Counted from the first letter of the stretch, positions 10,301-19,787 are shown. The stretch is DNA of 64,000 nucleotides from Bacteroidales bacterium (GCA_015060835.1 SUXT01000003.1:1-64000), one strand, 5' to 3'. Program-made: numbers and translations. The notes: generated by a model from the letters alone, not told the origin.

Positions 10301-11886
10301 TTTCCCACACAGCCATCATGCTGGGCGACACAATACAGCTCATCGACAAGAGCCGCTACAACCCCGAATCTTGGCAATGGGAACTCAATAATGGCAGTCG
10401 CATATTGCAGATAGACGAACAATCGCCCTACATTGAGCCGGTAGCACCCGGTATTTACGATATCAGCCTCACAGTAAACAACAAGTTGGGCAACAAGACA
10501 TACACCCATAACAAATACCTCATTGTAAGCAACGACAACCCCGGCACCAGCCTCAACTTCGGCGGCACCGAGCGCCTACAGCTCGCATGCCCCTTCACCG
10601 AGGAACAGAGTGCCCTCACACTCGACTGGTGGATGCGCCCCATGCAATATCAAGGCAGCATGAACCTCACATCCACACAGGGAGAGTTCTCGACTTCAGT
10701 AGACGCCAATGGCTCGCTTACAGTGAAGATAGGTACAAAGAGTGCCTCATCCGACAACAACTACATCATCTGCAACGAATGGCACCACTATGCCATAGTT
10801 TACAACGCAGGAGAGATACAGTTCTTACGCGACGCACACCACATATCCACAGTATCAGGCAAACTTCCCGCTACAATACCCGCACTCGGAACAGTAAACA
10901 TGGGCAGTGAGTACACCTGCTTCCGTGGTCAGATAGACGAAGTACGCCTTTGGGGTTCGGCACTCAGCAAAGAGAAGATTTCAGTCTACGGCAACAAGCA
11001 CATAAGCAACGTGCAGGCTGCACAGGAAGAGGATATGCTGTTGCTCTACTACGACTTCAACCAGAGCGGCGGTAATGTAATCGACCGCACCGGTGGCGGC
11101 TGCAACGCCGAGCGCATAGGCTTCGGCCCCGACGGCGACGCATGGGGTTCAGCACTCGGAGTCTTCACACTCGACACAGAAGCGCTCCTTTACGGCGATG
11201 TTTCGGCCGAATTCCTCACAAACTATAAGCATCCTTACATCAAAGGCTCAGGCACTGTCAACCCCAACAACAGAACCCGATTCCTCCGTCTGGCAATGCG
11301 CACAGCAAAATCGGCATGGCAGGATGCCAACGCCAAAAGCAATGGCAAGATTGTTACAGGTGCACACATCGACACCGACCATAACAGCGACATAACCTTC
11401 GAGACATATTGGAACGGCTTTGCAACTCCGCTGCTCGACTATCGCTTATGGCAACCCGTAACACTCCCTGCCGGCAACTACACCTTCAGCGTTACATTCG
11501 GCGATGGCAGCGATGCCCAGACCAGCCGCCTTGTAGCATGCAAGGGTAAGACAATGATAAGCGATGCCGACTGCGAGAGCGAGGCCATTGCATGGAGCCT
11601 GCTCACCTCAGGCGTCATCAACTTCACCCTCGACGAAGAGACAGAAGTTTCACTCGGTATCATTGTCAACCTCACCGGTCAGGCAAGCTTCAGTATAAAT
11701 GCCTTCAAGCTTGAGGGTTCTACAATCGAGCCCATCAACTCTTTACCGAAGCCCACAGGTATCGAAGACATTGTTGCTCCCGAATATTCTAAAGAGCAGG
11801 GCATCTACGACATCCACGGTCGCCGCCTGCACGGAATACAGAAGGGTATCAACATCATCAATGGCAAGAAGATACTGAAGAAGTAA
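7381..11886 (+). CDS. Secreted papain-like (C1-type) cysteine peptidase with LamG/ConA-like and PKD domains and C-terminal sorting-type tail
   Basis: Signal peptide from 7381; 'FNQDGGSCGSAQSIGYMF', 'HAVTICGYDD', 'IIANSWGNGW'; two LamG-like stretches ('GGIDEIRIWNRALTNDEI', 'GQIDEVRLWGSALSKEKI'); PKD-like repeats; tail 'IYDIHGRRLHGIQKGINIINGKKILKK'. Confidence 0.85.
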   Translation: MKKILLMALCLVSALFATAQIEDYTLPDGKVIKVDRSVFPDFKYDETPKPQPAEYVARRKARAKQGKIKLPPYVYNGESKYFPPIFNQDGGSCGSAQSIGYMFTHEMCCYRDLDASQPENQYPTHFTWLLAYQPVTAEGLVQTVGVPNVPTYGGRTYSRLFGAQTHDDPDYGWMQGYDKWYSAMWNKVAHDITFAPTNTAEGQRELKEWLYNHSGDETMHGGGVAGIGVAAYGTWGSIPTTDANKAAGVNGKKYVKAWGDVYNHAVTICGYDDRIEFDLDGDGNIGEVAENEVGAWIIANSWGNGWENKGFIYCPYKYCYAVGKNSMVWTPGAHIIRKDYRPLRTIKLLMDYTHRSEISLSAGVSEDLNATKPDISVGFDHFLNHGNTLGANPAPEVPMLGRWADGMHHEPMEFGYDLTDLTAKADRTKPLKYFFIVRTKEGSIGKGHIHKASIINYEIENEGLEIPFAETNVEIVDSVRETIISVIVPGEQFYPATNLTLNNGKLSWDAPRTSSLTLTGYNIYDKETIIAQLSAEEKEFTVDNTAEGPFTVKAIYQAGKYKMESTPSNKAVLMKELPSHDTNKVTMFYRGGLTVPNVFPKSVDKATIEFCILSTNNANYSHQIGPGWGKFLFHNNSNGTLTVGWDNNKENRLDISNIFASTTKWYHIAIVIDSNILTLYVNGIKRGQLNSSTCSGLSGFGDLEFGRTGDNQCWDGGIDEIRIWNRALTNDEIRQNMRTPIVKPAMQNDLLVYIPMETINVNGKILLRDWAGGKHAIPHSIGTWETREDEGIFSTKPRKPTLTIVDEDSTHLEGLPFNLKAIAALSATDWTWSAPGSTTPEAQGTSPTFKYPEAGTYTVTCTTIFATGDTLTASKDVNIVKGKAPVAAFDILDDTLPAGDRFSFINRSEGDACVYSWSMPGADIEEIGGTNATALYPTFGTFAVTLTATNSFGSSSVTHEVTVEESAPEARFDISHTAIMLGDTIQLIDKSRYNPESWQWELNNGSRILQIDEQSPYIEPVAPGIYDISLTVNNKLGNKTYTHNKYLIVSNDNPGTSLNFGGTERLQLACPFTEEQSALTLDWWMRPMQYQGSMNLTSTQGEFSTSVDANGSLTVKIGTKSASSDNNYIICNEWHHYAIVYNAGEIQFLRDAHHISTVSGKLPATIPALGTVNMGSEYTCFRGQIDEVRLWGSALSKEKISVYGNKHISNVQAAQEEDMLLLYYDFNQSGGNVIDRTGGGCNAERIGFGPDGDAWGSALGVFTLDTEALLYGDVSAEFLTNYKHPYIKGSGTVNPNNRTRFLRLAMRTAKSAWQDANAKSNGKIVTGAHIDTDHNSDITFETYWNGFATPLLDYRLWQPVTLPAGNYTFSVTFGDGSDAQTSRLVACKGKTMISDADCESEAIAWSLLTSGVINFTLDEETEVSLGIIVNLTGQASFSINAFKLEGSTIEPINSLPKPTGIEDIVAPEYSKEQGIYDIHGRRLHGIQKGINIINGKKILKK

Positions 11887-11906
11887 CAATCGAAGCATTC
11901 ATTCAT

Positions 11907-11938
11907 AAAAAATAGAGGGCGCATGCCCTCTATTTTTT
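11907..11938. terminator. Rho-independent terminator
   Basis: AAAAAATAGAGGGCGCATGCCCTCTATTTTTT. Confidence 0.9.
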
Positions 11939-12040
11939 ATTATTAGTGTCGACAGCAATATTTTCTTTTAGCATGCCCTCTTGCATATATCAACAATTTT
12001 AACGAATATTGCAGAAGAACTACAATCATCGCACAGACCT

Positions 12041-13606
12041 ATGAAAAACCACAAGATAAAATACCTGCTGCCCATGCTTGCAGCCCCCCTTGCAGCACAT
12101 CTTGCCACCCCCGAAACAGCGCAGGCTCAGGAGAGAGCCCGCCGCCCCAACGTAGTGCTCATATATGCCGACGACTTGGGATACGGCGACCTTTCGTGCT
12201 ACGGAGCAAAGAATGTCTCCACGCCCAACGTGGACGCGCTTGCCGCAAATGGACTGCGCTTCACCAACGCCCACTCGGTAGCCTCCACAAGCACACCCTC
12301 GCGTTACTCGCTGCTGACGGGCGAATATCCGTGGCGCAAGCGAGGAACCGATGTTGCGGCAGGCGACGCGGCAATGATAATCTCCCCCGAACAGTACACC
12401 GTCGCCGATATGTTCAAGGAGGCCGGATACACCACCGCCGCCTTCGGCAAATGGCATTTGGGACTCGGCGCAGAGAGTGGCAAGCAGGACTGGAACAAAC
12501 CGCTGCCGGTAGGACTCGCCGACATAGGCTTCGACCACTCCTACATAATGGCAGCCACAGCTGACCGCGTACCCTGCGTGTTCATAGAGAACGGCAAAGT
12601 AGCCAACTACGATGCCTCGGCACCGATATATGTGAGCTACAGCAAAAATTTCGAAGGCGAACCGACCGGCAAGGATAATCCCGAACTGCTCTACAACCTG
12701 AAGCACTCGCACGGGCACAATATGTCCATCGTCAACGGGATAGGGCGCATAGGCTACATGAAGGGCGGTGGTAAGGCATTATGGAAGGACGAGAATATAG
12801 CCGACTCGATAACGGCCCACGCAATAGAATTTCTGAAAGAGAAGAGCGACACACCCTTCTTCGTCTACTTCGCCACAAACGATGTTCACGTACCACGCTT
12901 CCCCCACCCGCGTTTCCGCGGCAAGACGGGCATGGGGCACCGCGGCGATGCAATTGCGCAATTCGACTGGTGTGTGGGAGAGATTGTAAAGACACTCAAA
13001 GAATTGGGCATTTACGAAAATACACTCATAATCCTTACCTCGGACAACGGCCCGGTTATTGATGACGGATACGACGACCGCGCCGAAGAGTTGCTCGGCG
13101 GACACGACCCTATGGGTGGGCTGCGCGGCGGCAAATACAGCTGTTTCGAAGCCGGCACGCGGGTGCCATTCATAGTACATTGGCCGGCAAGGATAAAGAA
13201 GGCAAAAGAGAGGAAAGCGCTTGTCTCGCAGATAGACTTCCTCGATGTAATGGCATCTGTCATCGGCAGAGGAAACGAAGAAAACCTTTCGCCCGATGGG
13301 CTAAAGAGCCAAGCGCAAGCATGGATGGGCAGCGACAACAAAGGGCGGGAAATACTCTTCCAGATGGCAGCAAACCGCAACATTTCGGTACGAAGCGGAA
13401 AATGGAAATACATACCCCCATGCAAAGGAGCGCCAATGATAACATGGGGACCGAAAATTGAGACAGGATACTCCGTCGAGCCACAGCTCTACCGCGACAA
13501 GGATGAAAGAGTGAACAGAGCTGCCAAAAATTCCGAAAAGGTGGAGCGCTTGCAAAAAGCGGTTGAGTACATACGCACCACTCCCACAAACAGGGAGGTG
13601 GAATGA
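12041..13606 (+). CDS. Secreted S1-family sulfatase (Ser-type)
   Basis: 'RPNVVLIYADDLGYGDLSCYG', activation motif 'STSTPSRYSLLTG' (S-x-P-x-R), 'GKWHLG'; signal peptide from 12041. Confidence 0.9.
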   Translation: MKNHKIKYLLPMLAAPLAAHLATPETAQAQERARRPNVVLIYADDLGYGDLSCYGAKNVSTPNVDALAANGLRFTNAHSVASTSTPSRYSLLTGEYPWRKRGTDVAAGDAAMIISPEQYTVADMFKEAGYTTAAFGKWHLGLGAESGKQDWNKPLPVGLADIGFDHSYIMAATADRVPCVFIENGKVANYDASAPIYVSYSKNFEGEPTGKDNPELLYNLKHSHGHNMSIVNGIGRIGYMKGGGKALWKDENIADSITAHAIEFLKEKSDTPFFVYFATNDVHVPRFPHPRFRGKTGMGHRGDAIAQFDWCVGEIVKTLKELGIYENTLIILTSDNGPVIDDGYDDRAEELLGGHDPMGGLRGGKYSCFEAGTRVPFIVHWPARIKKAKERKALVSQIDFLDVMASVIGRGNEENLSPDGLKSQAQAWMGSDNKGREILFQMAANRNISVRSGKWKYIPPCKGAPMITWGPKIETGYSVEPQLYRDKDERVNRAAKNSEKVERLQKAVEYIRTTPTNREVE

Positions 13607-13642
13607 AAACACACGCTATATTTCAAATTACTTAGTCTTTGC

Positions 13643-13714
13643 GAGGCTTAGGCGGAGGAGTTTGACGGTTTTGCCGGTGTATTCAGTCAAACCCCCTCCC
13701 CCGTTCTAAGCCTC
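13643..13714. repeat. Large imperfect stem-loop
   Basis: GAGGCTTAGGCGGAGGAGTTTGAC...GTCAAACCCCCTCCCCCGTTCTAAGCCTC. Confidence 0.7.
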
Positions 13715-13868
13715 ACTTTACGTTCGGCACTCCTTTTGGGAGCTAAAGCTCCCGTCGTCGCAAAGCTCGTGCAAACGAGAGCAGAATGTAAACTTGTTTA
13801 TATTCTGCCGAGCGCAGCCGAGCTTCGCATAAGCAAACATTGCTTATTACGCAATGTCCCTCTTATCC

Positions 13869-14420
13869 AAGCTAATCTTTGGACACATCTTTCAGCTTTT
13901 TATGTTTTGCTAATTTCTTTAAAATAAGAAACTTAAAAAAGCTGTCCCTCTTGAAGGGGGGCAACGCGGAATGGAGCGTTGCTTGCGACGACGGAATATT
14001 TATATTCCCAAAGGAGTGCCGAACGCATGTGAGGTCTTCCTCTTTTTTCCGAGAAAAAAGTTCGGAGGGGGTTCTTAACCTATCGTATTGCAATAAACCG
14101 TACTACGCGAGGAAAACCCCTCCGTCTTCAAAAAACTTTGTTTTTGATTGGCCTCGCAAAGCTCGGCACTCCTTCTATATAACAAAATGCTAAACCGCTG
14201 TGCTATAGAGTTTTTCGTTAAGCATATTCAATGTTCTTTTTTGTTATTTTCTATTCATTTTGAGGCGCCGCAATTCGGTACTTTGGGGAACTAAAGTTCC
14301 CGTCGTCGCAAACATTGCTTATTACGCAATGTCCCCTTTAAGGGCAGGAACTTTTTAGAATAGTTTTTTATCCATTGAAGGATGGGGTTGTACTTTTTAG
14401 GTATAATATCGCATAATCAT
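13869..14420. repeat. Composite palindromic repeat, copy c, interrupted by two further palindromic inserts
   Basis: Colinear with 6451-6751 except for insertions near 13962-14040 and 14146-14330 that carry 'GCGACGACG...TTCCCAAAGGAGTGCCGA'-type palindromes. Confidence 0.8.
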
Positions 14421-14502
14421 ATATTTTCTTGCAAAAAGGTGCAATAAAACGGAGAAACGGAAAGTTTTTATCTTAAAAGCCATTCTATTGCAAAATTTTG
14501 AT

Positions 14503-14510
14503 TATTTTTG
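14503..14510 (+). promoter_or_regulatory. -7 element TATTTTTG of the glycan-foraging operon
   Basis: TAnnTTTG consensus upstream of 14569. Confidence 0.4.
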
Positions 14511-14568
14511 CAATATGAAATATTACACCCTGAATTTTAACAAAACAACATAATATTTTCAAAAAAAC

Positions 14569-15930
14569 ATGAAGAACATTTTCCGTCCCCTGACATTTGC
14601 CGCACTTGTTGCAGCATCTGCATGCGCGTTCGCCAACAACGACGCAAAAGAGATTTTCAGCGACGACTTCAACAACAAGTCGGCTTCAATGAAAAGCTGG
14701 ACACTCGACAAATGCCCCAAAGGCGCATCAATCAAATTTGTGAAAGAAGGTCCCGACAAATCGCGTTGCATCAAAATCACAAGCAACGAGCGCGGTGCAC
14801 TGAAGATAACCAAACACATCACAGGTCTCAACCCCAACACATTCTACCGTGTATCGGCAAAGGTAAAGACACAGGATGTAAAAGGCGATTCTGTAGACGG
14901 TCGCTACCTCGAAGGACGCGGAGCTGTTCTCTACCTCGATGTACTCGACAAGAACTCGGACCAGCCCTGGAACGCTTCGAAATTCCTCTATGGCACCAAC
15001 GACTGGCAGGAGGTATACATGGACTTCGTGAGCGACGAGAAGGGTGAGACATACGTAAGCTGCGGTCTCGGCTTCCCCGGCGGCACATACAACGGTGGAA
15101 AGTCTAAGGGTACTGTATGGTACGACGATGTGAAAATCACAGAGACACCCAAAGATGCACTCTACATACGCGAGAGCAAGCACATCAAGCTCGCCATCGA
15201 TCCCAAACATGTAAAAGTAGACGACAAGACAGTGAACGAGTGGCTCCAGTGCCTCGACAAGGCATACGAAGCATACGAGGAACTTCTCGGTTGCGTACCC
15301 TACAACGGACGCAAAATCAGCATACTCACCACTCCCGGTATGGAGGCCGGTTACTGGGCACTCGCAGGGAACCCCATCCTCTGGAACGACAATGTCGATG
15401 TTAAAGGTCTGCTCAACAAGTTCCAGAAGAACAAAGACTGGGGATTCGGTATCCTCCACGAGATTGGTCACACATTCTCTGCCGGCACAGCAAAGGGCGA
15501 CGGCTATGGTTCATGGAACTGGAACGACGAAATCTTCGCCAACTTCCGCATGTCTTATGCACTCGACAAGCACGAGGCTATAATGTCGCAGAACACAACA
15601 TACATGGGCGACAACATAGGTTACTACAAACGTGCCTACAAGAACTGCATCGCCAAAGGCAACCTCGACTCGGGCGACGCCATCCACTACACACTCATGC
15701 GTATAGCAGAAATCTATGGTTGGGATGTTTACAAGAAAGCCTTCCGCGAGCTCTATGCTACACCCGACAGCAAGCTCGGACGCTTCAACAACAACTACGA
15801 GAAATTCCTCTGCCTCATGAAGTATGTATCTAAGGCAGCAAGCGAAATAGCAGGCTACACAGTAGACGTTACACGCACTTGCTACACTCCCAAGGAACTC
15901 GATATGATTAAAGCAGCTTTGACAAAATAA
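14569..15930 (+). CDS. Secreted gluzincin metallopeptidase, M60-like, with N-terminal CBM-like beta domain
   Basis: Signal peptide; 'FGILHEIGHTFSAGTAKGDGYGSWNWNDEIFANF' = HExGH followed by a downstream E. Confidence 0.65.
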   Translation: MKNIFRPLTFAALVAASACAFANNDAKEIFSDDFNNKSASMKSWTLDKCPKGASIKFVKEGPDKSRCIKITSNERGALKITKHITGLNPNTFYRVSAKVKTQDVKGDSVDGRYLEGRGAVLYLDVLDKNSDQPWNASKFLYGTNDWQEVYMDFVSDEKGETYVSCGLGFPGGTYNGGKSKGTVWYDDVKITETPKDALYIRESKHIKLAIDPKHVKVDDKTVNEWLQCLDKAYEAYEELLGCVPYNGRKISILTTPGMEAGYWALAGNPILWNDNVDVKGLLNKFQKNKDWGFGILHEIGHTFSAGTAKGDGYGSWNWNDEIFANFRMSYALDKHEAIMSQNTTYMGDNIGYYKRAYKNCIAKGNLDSGDAIHYTLMRIAEIYGWDVYKKAFRELYATPDSKLGRFNNNYEKFLCLMKYVSKAASEIAGYTVDVTRTCYTPKELDMIKAALTK

Positions 15931-15952
15931 CAAAACAAAAAATATTCAAGTA

Positions 15953-17995
15953 ATGAGAAAAATTCAGTTGTTAATCGCGTTACTGCTCATGTCGGTAGTA
16001 ACAGTCAGCGCACAGAAACAGTGCTGGACAATCAATCCCGAGACAAACGCCATCGAGATGATTCTCTCAGAGGAGACTCTCCCCTACAGCGATCACATTG
16101 AGATGAGCGGCGAAATGGTATCTTTCGTTACACGCTGGAACGTGGACGCAAAGAAAAACTTCTCACAGGAGCGTTCATTGGTATTCCCCATGCTCCGCAC
16201 AATCCCCAACAACACACACGCCAGCCTCATGTACCGTGTGCAGACCGACATCGTATCTATGCTCGGCATCAACAACCTCGCACCCGTACAGTTGGGTTCG
16301 AAGAAGGTATCTATCAACGGCGCACTCCAGGTAGTGAACCAGTATGGTATCGGCATTGTGAACACAGGTGCTGCCCGCAAGAGAGCTCCCTCTCCCGTTG
16401 TAGAGGTAACAACAACCATCTTCCCCAGCACTACACTTCCCATGATGTGTGAGCTTTACGAGGTGAAGAACATCACAGGCCGCACACTTACAGTTGCAGT
16501 TCCCGAATTCGTACAGAAACTGAAGACAGACCCCGAAAAGGGCGTTGATGGCACATACATCATCCAGTCAGAGGTTTACGGTTCGGGTACATACAAGATT
16601 GAGCCCGGCAAGAGCATCGAGTTCGGTGCAGCATTCCAGGCATACCGCGAGAAGGGCGAGAAGGCTATCACTCCCGACGTAAAGGCTGAGTACGCAAAGC
16701 GTATGGCATACATTGCCAACAGCATCGACGGCGCACTTGTTCTTGAGACACCCGAGAAGGTTATCGACACAGAGTTCCGTTTCTCAAAGATCCGCGCATC
16801 GGAGAGCATCTGCCGCACAAAGGGCGGTCTCATGCACGCTCCCGGTGGTGAGTCTTACTACGCTGCTATCTGGTGCAACGACCAGTCGGAGTATGTAAGC
16901 CCCTTCTTCCCCTACATGGGCTACCAGACAGGTAACGAATCAGCACTCAACTGCTACAAACTCTTCGCTCGCTACATGAACGACGAGTACAAACACATCC
17001 CCAGCTCAATCATTGCCGAAGGTATCGACACATGGGGTGGTGCAGGCGACCGTGGCGACGCTGCCATGAATGCTCACGGTGCAACACGCTACCTTCTTGC
17101 TCGTGGCGACAAAGAGGAGGCTAAGCAGTTGTGGCCCTTCATCAAATGGTGTCTCGAATACACACGCCGTCAGTTGAACGACGCAGGTGTTCCCCGCTCC
17201 GACCACGACGAACTCGAAGGCCGCTTCCCCTCAGGCGAAGCTAACCTCTGCACAGCTACACTCTACTACGACGGTCTTGTAAACGCAGCTTACCTTGCTC
17301 CTCTTGTAGGCGAGCCCAAATTGGCTGCTACTTACAGAAAGCAGGCTGAGGAGCTGAAGAAAAACATCAACAAATACTTCTCGGCAAACGTAAGCGGCTA
17401 CGAGACATACCGTTACTACGACGGCAACACAGTGCTCCGTTCATGGATCTGCATGCCCCTCGTATTCGGCTTCAAAGAGCGCGCACAGGGCACAATCGAC
17501 GCTCTCTACTCAGACAAGCTCTGCACAGTTGACGGTCTTCTCACAGCCGAAGGCGATGTAACATTCTGGGACCGCTCTACACTCTACGCACTCCGCGGTG
17601 TGTATGTTGTAGGTGCAGCAGACAAGGCTACAAAGCAGTTGCTCGACTACTCTAACCGCCGTCTTCTCGGCACACACGTTCCCTACCCCATCGAGGCATG
17701 GCCCGAGGGTTCACAGCGCCACCTTTCGGCTGAGAGCGGTCTCTACTGCCGCATCATCACCGAAGGTCTCTTCGGCATCCACCCCACAAGCTTCAACTCG
17801 TTCAACCTCACAGTGCAGCTCCCCTCTGCATGGAACGAAATGGCACTCCGCCACGTGAAGCTGTTCGGCGGCGACTTCGACATCGAGGTTACACGCAAGT
17901 CAGACACCCGCGCACAGGTTATCATCAAGAACGGCAAGAAAGAGAAGAAATATACCGTTCGCATCGGTGAGACCATCAAGAACATCAAAATCTAA
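15953..17995 (+). CDS. Secreted (alpha/alpha)6-barrel glycoside hydrolase-like protein
   Basis: Signal peptide; beta-sandwich N-terminus; six-hairpin-like 'RYLLARGDKEEAKQLWPFIKWCLEYTRRQ', 'EGRFPSGEANLCTATLYYDGL', 'AWPEGSQRHLSAESGLYCRIITEGLFGI'. Confidence 0.55.
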   Translation: MRKIQLLIALLLMSVVTVSAQKQCWTINPETNAIEMILSEETLPYSDHIEMSGEMVSFVTRWNVDAKKNFSQERSLVFPMLRTIPNNTHASLMYRVQTDIVSMLGINNLAPVQLGSKKVSINGALQVVNQYGIGIVNTGAARKRAPSPVVEVTTTIFPSTTLPMMCELYEVKNITGRTLTVAVPEFVQKLKTDPEKGVDGTYIIQSEVYGSGTYKIEPGKSIEFGAAFQAYREKGEKAITPDVKAEYAKRMAYIANSIDGALVLETPEKVIDTEFRFSKIRASESICRTKGGLMHAPGGESYYAAIWCNDQSEYVSPFFPYMGYQTGNESALNCYKLFARYMNDEYKHIPSSIIAEGIDTWGGAGDRGDAAMNAHGATRYLLARGDKEEAKQLWPFIKWCLEYTRRQLNDAGVPRSDHDELEGRFPSGEANLCTATLYYDGLVNAAYLAPLVGEPKLAATYRKQAEELKKNINKYFSANVSGYETYRYYDGNTVLRSWICMPLVFGFKERAQGTIDALYSDKLCTVDGLLTAEGDVTFWDRSTLYALRGVYVVGAADKATKQLLDYSNRRLLGTHVPYPIEAWPEGSQRHLSAESGLYCRIITEGLFGIHPTSFNSFNLTVQLPSAWNEMALRHVKLFGGDFDIEVTRKSDTRAQVIIKNGKKEKKYTVRIGETIKNIKI

Positions 17996-18011
17996 TATCC
18001 CACACATACAT

Positions 18012-18047
18012 ATCTCCTGCACAGCCACCGATGGCAGTTGCAGGAGA
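18012..18047. repeat. Hairpin in the 15953/18084 intergenic region
   Basis: TCTCCTGCA...TGCAGGAGA. Confidence 0.45.
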
Positions 18048-18083
18048 TTGTAGATATATTAAGAACTATACAACATACAAAAC

Positions 18084-19787
18084 ATGAAGAAATTATTCAA
18101 ACTGTTTGCCCTTGCGGCAATGGCAGTCGTTGCAGCCTGCTCTTCGACACCCGAAGGCAAGACTGTATATGTGAAGGACTACATCACAGAGGATATGAAG
18201 GAGGACGCTTATCCCGGCATCCGCCTTGCACTCGAAGAGGCACTCAAGGCTCCCAACAGCACATTGGTGTTCCCCGGCGACACACTCTTCATCAAGGATA
18301 AATACTGCTTCGAGAAATATCTCTACATAAGCAACAATAGCGAAGGCAAGAAACGCATCGCCATGAACATTGAGAATGCCGAAGGCCTCACAATCGAGGG
18401 TAACGGAACAACACTTCTCTTTACAGGTTTCATCTCTCCCTTCAACGTGGAGAACTCAAGCAACATCACCATCAAGGACCTCAACATCGACTTCACCCAC
18501 ACATTCAACTCTCAGGGCGAGATTATGGCAGTGGGCGACGGATGGTTGGAGCTCAAGTTCCCCGAAAGCTACAAGGTGGACATACAGAGCGGCATCCTGC
18601 GCATACGCGACAAGAACAACATCACATACCCCTACGGAAGCCTTCTCGAGTTCGACGGCAAGAAGAAAGAGGTAGCATACTATGTACACGACTATTGGTT
18701 GTGGAGCGGATTGCAGGCAGAGGCTCTTCCCAACGGCAACTTCAAGATTTTCCTCAAGGACCTCACAGGTACAGTAGGCAACATCATGGCATTCGGTGCT
18801 GCACGCCGTTCGAACCCCGGATTCACATTCGACGAGTGCCAGACAGTGCTTGTGCAGAATGTAAACCTCTACCACTGCGGCGGTATGGGCTTCATCGTAC
18901 AGCGTGTGAGAGACATCGAACTGAACAAGGTGAACGTTATTCCCACACCCGGCAGCAACCGCATCATCAGTGCAACAGCCGATGCTACCCACTTCATCAA
19001 CTGCGGCGGATACCTGCGCATGATCGACTGTAAGTTCACCAACCAGAAGGACGATGCTACAAACATCCACGGATGGTATGCAATGACACGCGAGATTGTA
19101 AACGACAACACCATCCTCGTATGGTACAACTACGGCAAGGACTTCGTCCGTCCCGGTATGAACATGGAGATTGCCAACCACAAGACCATGATGACATACG
19201 CTCACCGCATTGTGAAGTCTATCAGAAAGATCAACAGCGAGCTTGCCGAGATCACTTTCACAGAGAAACTCCCCGAGGAGATTCAGATAAAGGACCCCAT
19301 CGCTTGCGAGGATCAGTATCCCGATGTACTCATCAAGGGCTGCCACTTTGCCAACAACCGCGCACGCGGTCTTCTCATCGGTTCACGCGGCGAGGTTATC
19401 ATCGAGAACAACTACTTCCACGTACCCGGTGCATCTATCCTCTTCGAGGGCGACGGCAGCTACTGGTACGAGCAGTCAGGTGTACGCAACGTACAGGTGC
19501 GCAACAACATGTTCGACAACTGCCTCTACGGTTGCAAGACATGGGGCGATGCACACATCGCATACAACAGCCGCATCAGCGAGCAGGAGAAGAGCCGTTA
19601 CCACAAGAACATCGTGGTTGAGGGCAACACCTTCCGCACATTCGACCCCCGTATCCTCTACCTCTGCTGCTTCGACGGCATCACATACCGCAACAACAAG
19701 ATTGAGGAGAGCACCGACTATGTATATGCACGCGAGGAGAAGAATCCTTTCGTAATCAAGCACTGCGACAACGTAGTAATCGAATAA
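18084..19787 (+). CDS. GH110-like alpha-1,3-galactosidase (parallel beta-helix lipoprotein)
   Basis: Lipobox 'VVAACSS'; beta-helix repeats; 'ISATADATHFINCGGYLRMIDCKFTNQKDDATNIHGWY' resembles the GH110 core. Confidence 0.8.
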   Translation: MKKLFKLFALAAMAVVAACSSTPEGKTVYVKDYITEDMKEDAYPGIRLALEEALKAPNSTLVFPGDTLFIKDKYCFEKYLYISNNSEGKKRIAMNIENAEGLTIEGNGTTLLFTGFISPFNVENSSNITIKDLNIDFTHTFNSQGEIMAVGDGWLELKFPESYKVDIQSGILRIRDKNNITYPYGSLLEFDGKKKEVAYYVHDYWLWSGLQAEALPNGNFKIFLKDLTGTVGNIMAFGAARRSNPGFTFDECQTVLVQNVNLYHCGGMGFIVQRVRDIELNKVNVIPTPGSNRIISATADATHFINCGGYLRMIDCKFTNQKDDATNIHGWYAMTREIVNDNTILVWYNYGKDFVRPGMNMEIANHKTMMTYAHRIVKSIRKINSELAEITFTEKLPEEIQIKDPIACEDQYPDVLIKGCHFANNRARGLLIGSRGEVIIENNYFHVPGASILFEGDGSYWYEQSGVRNVQVRNNMFDNCLYGCKTWGDAHIAYNSRISEQEKSRYHKNIVVEGNTFRTFDPRILYLCCFDGITYRNNKIEESTDYVYAREEKNPFVIKHCDNVVIE

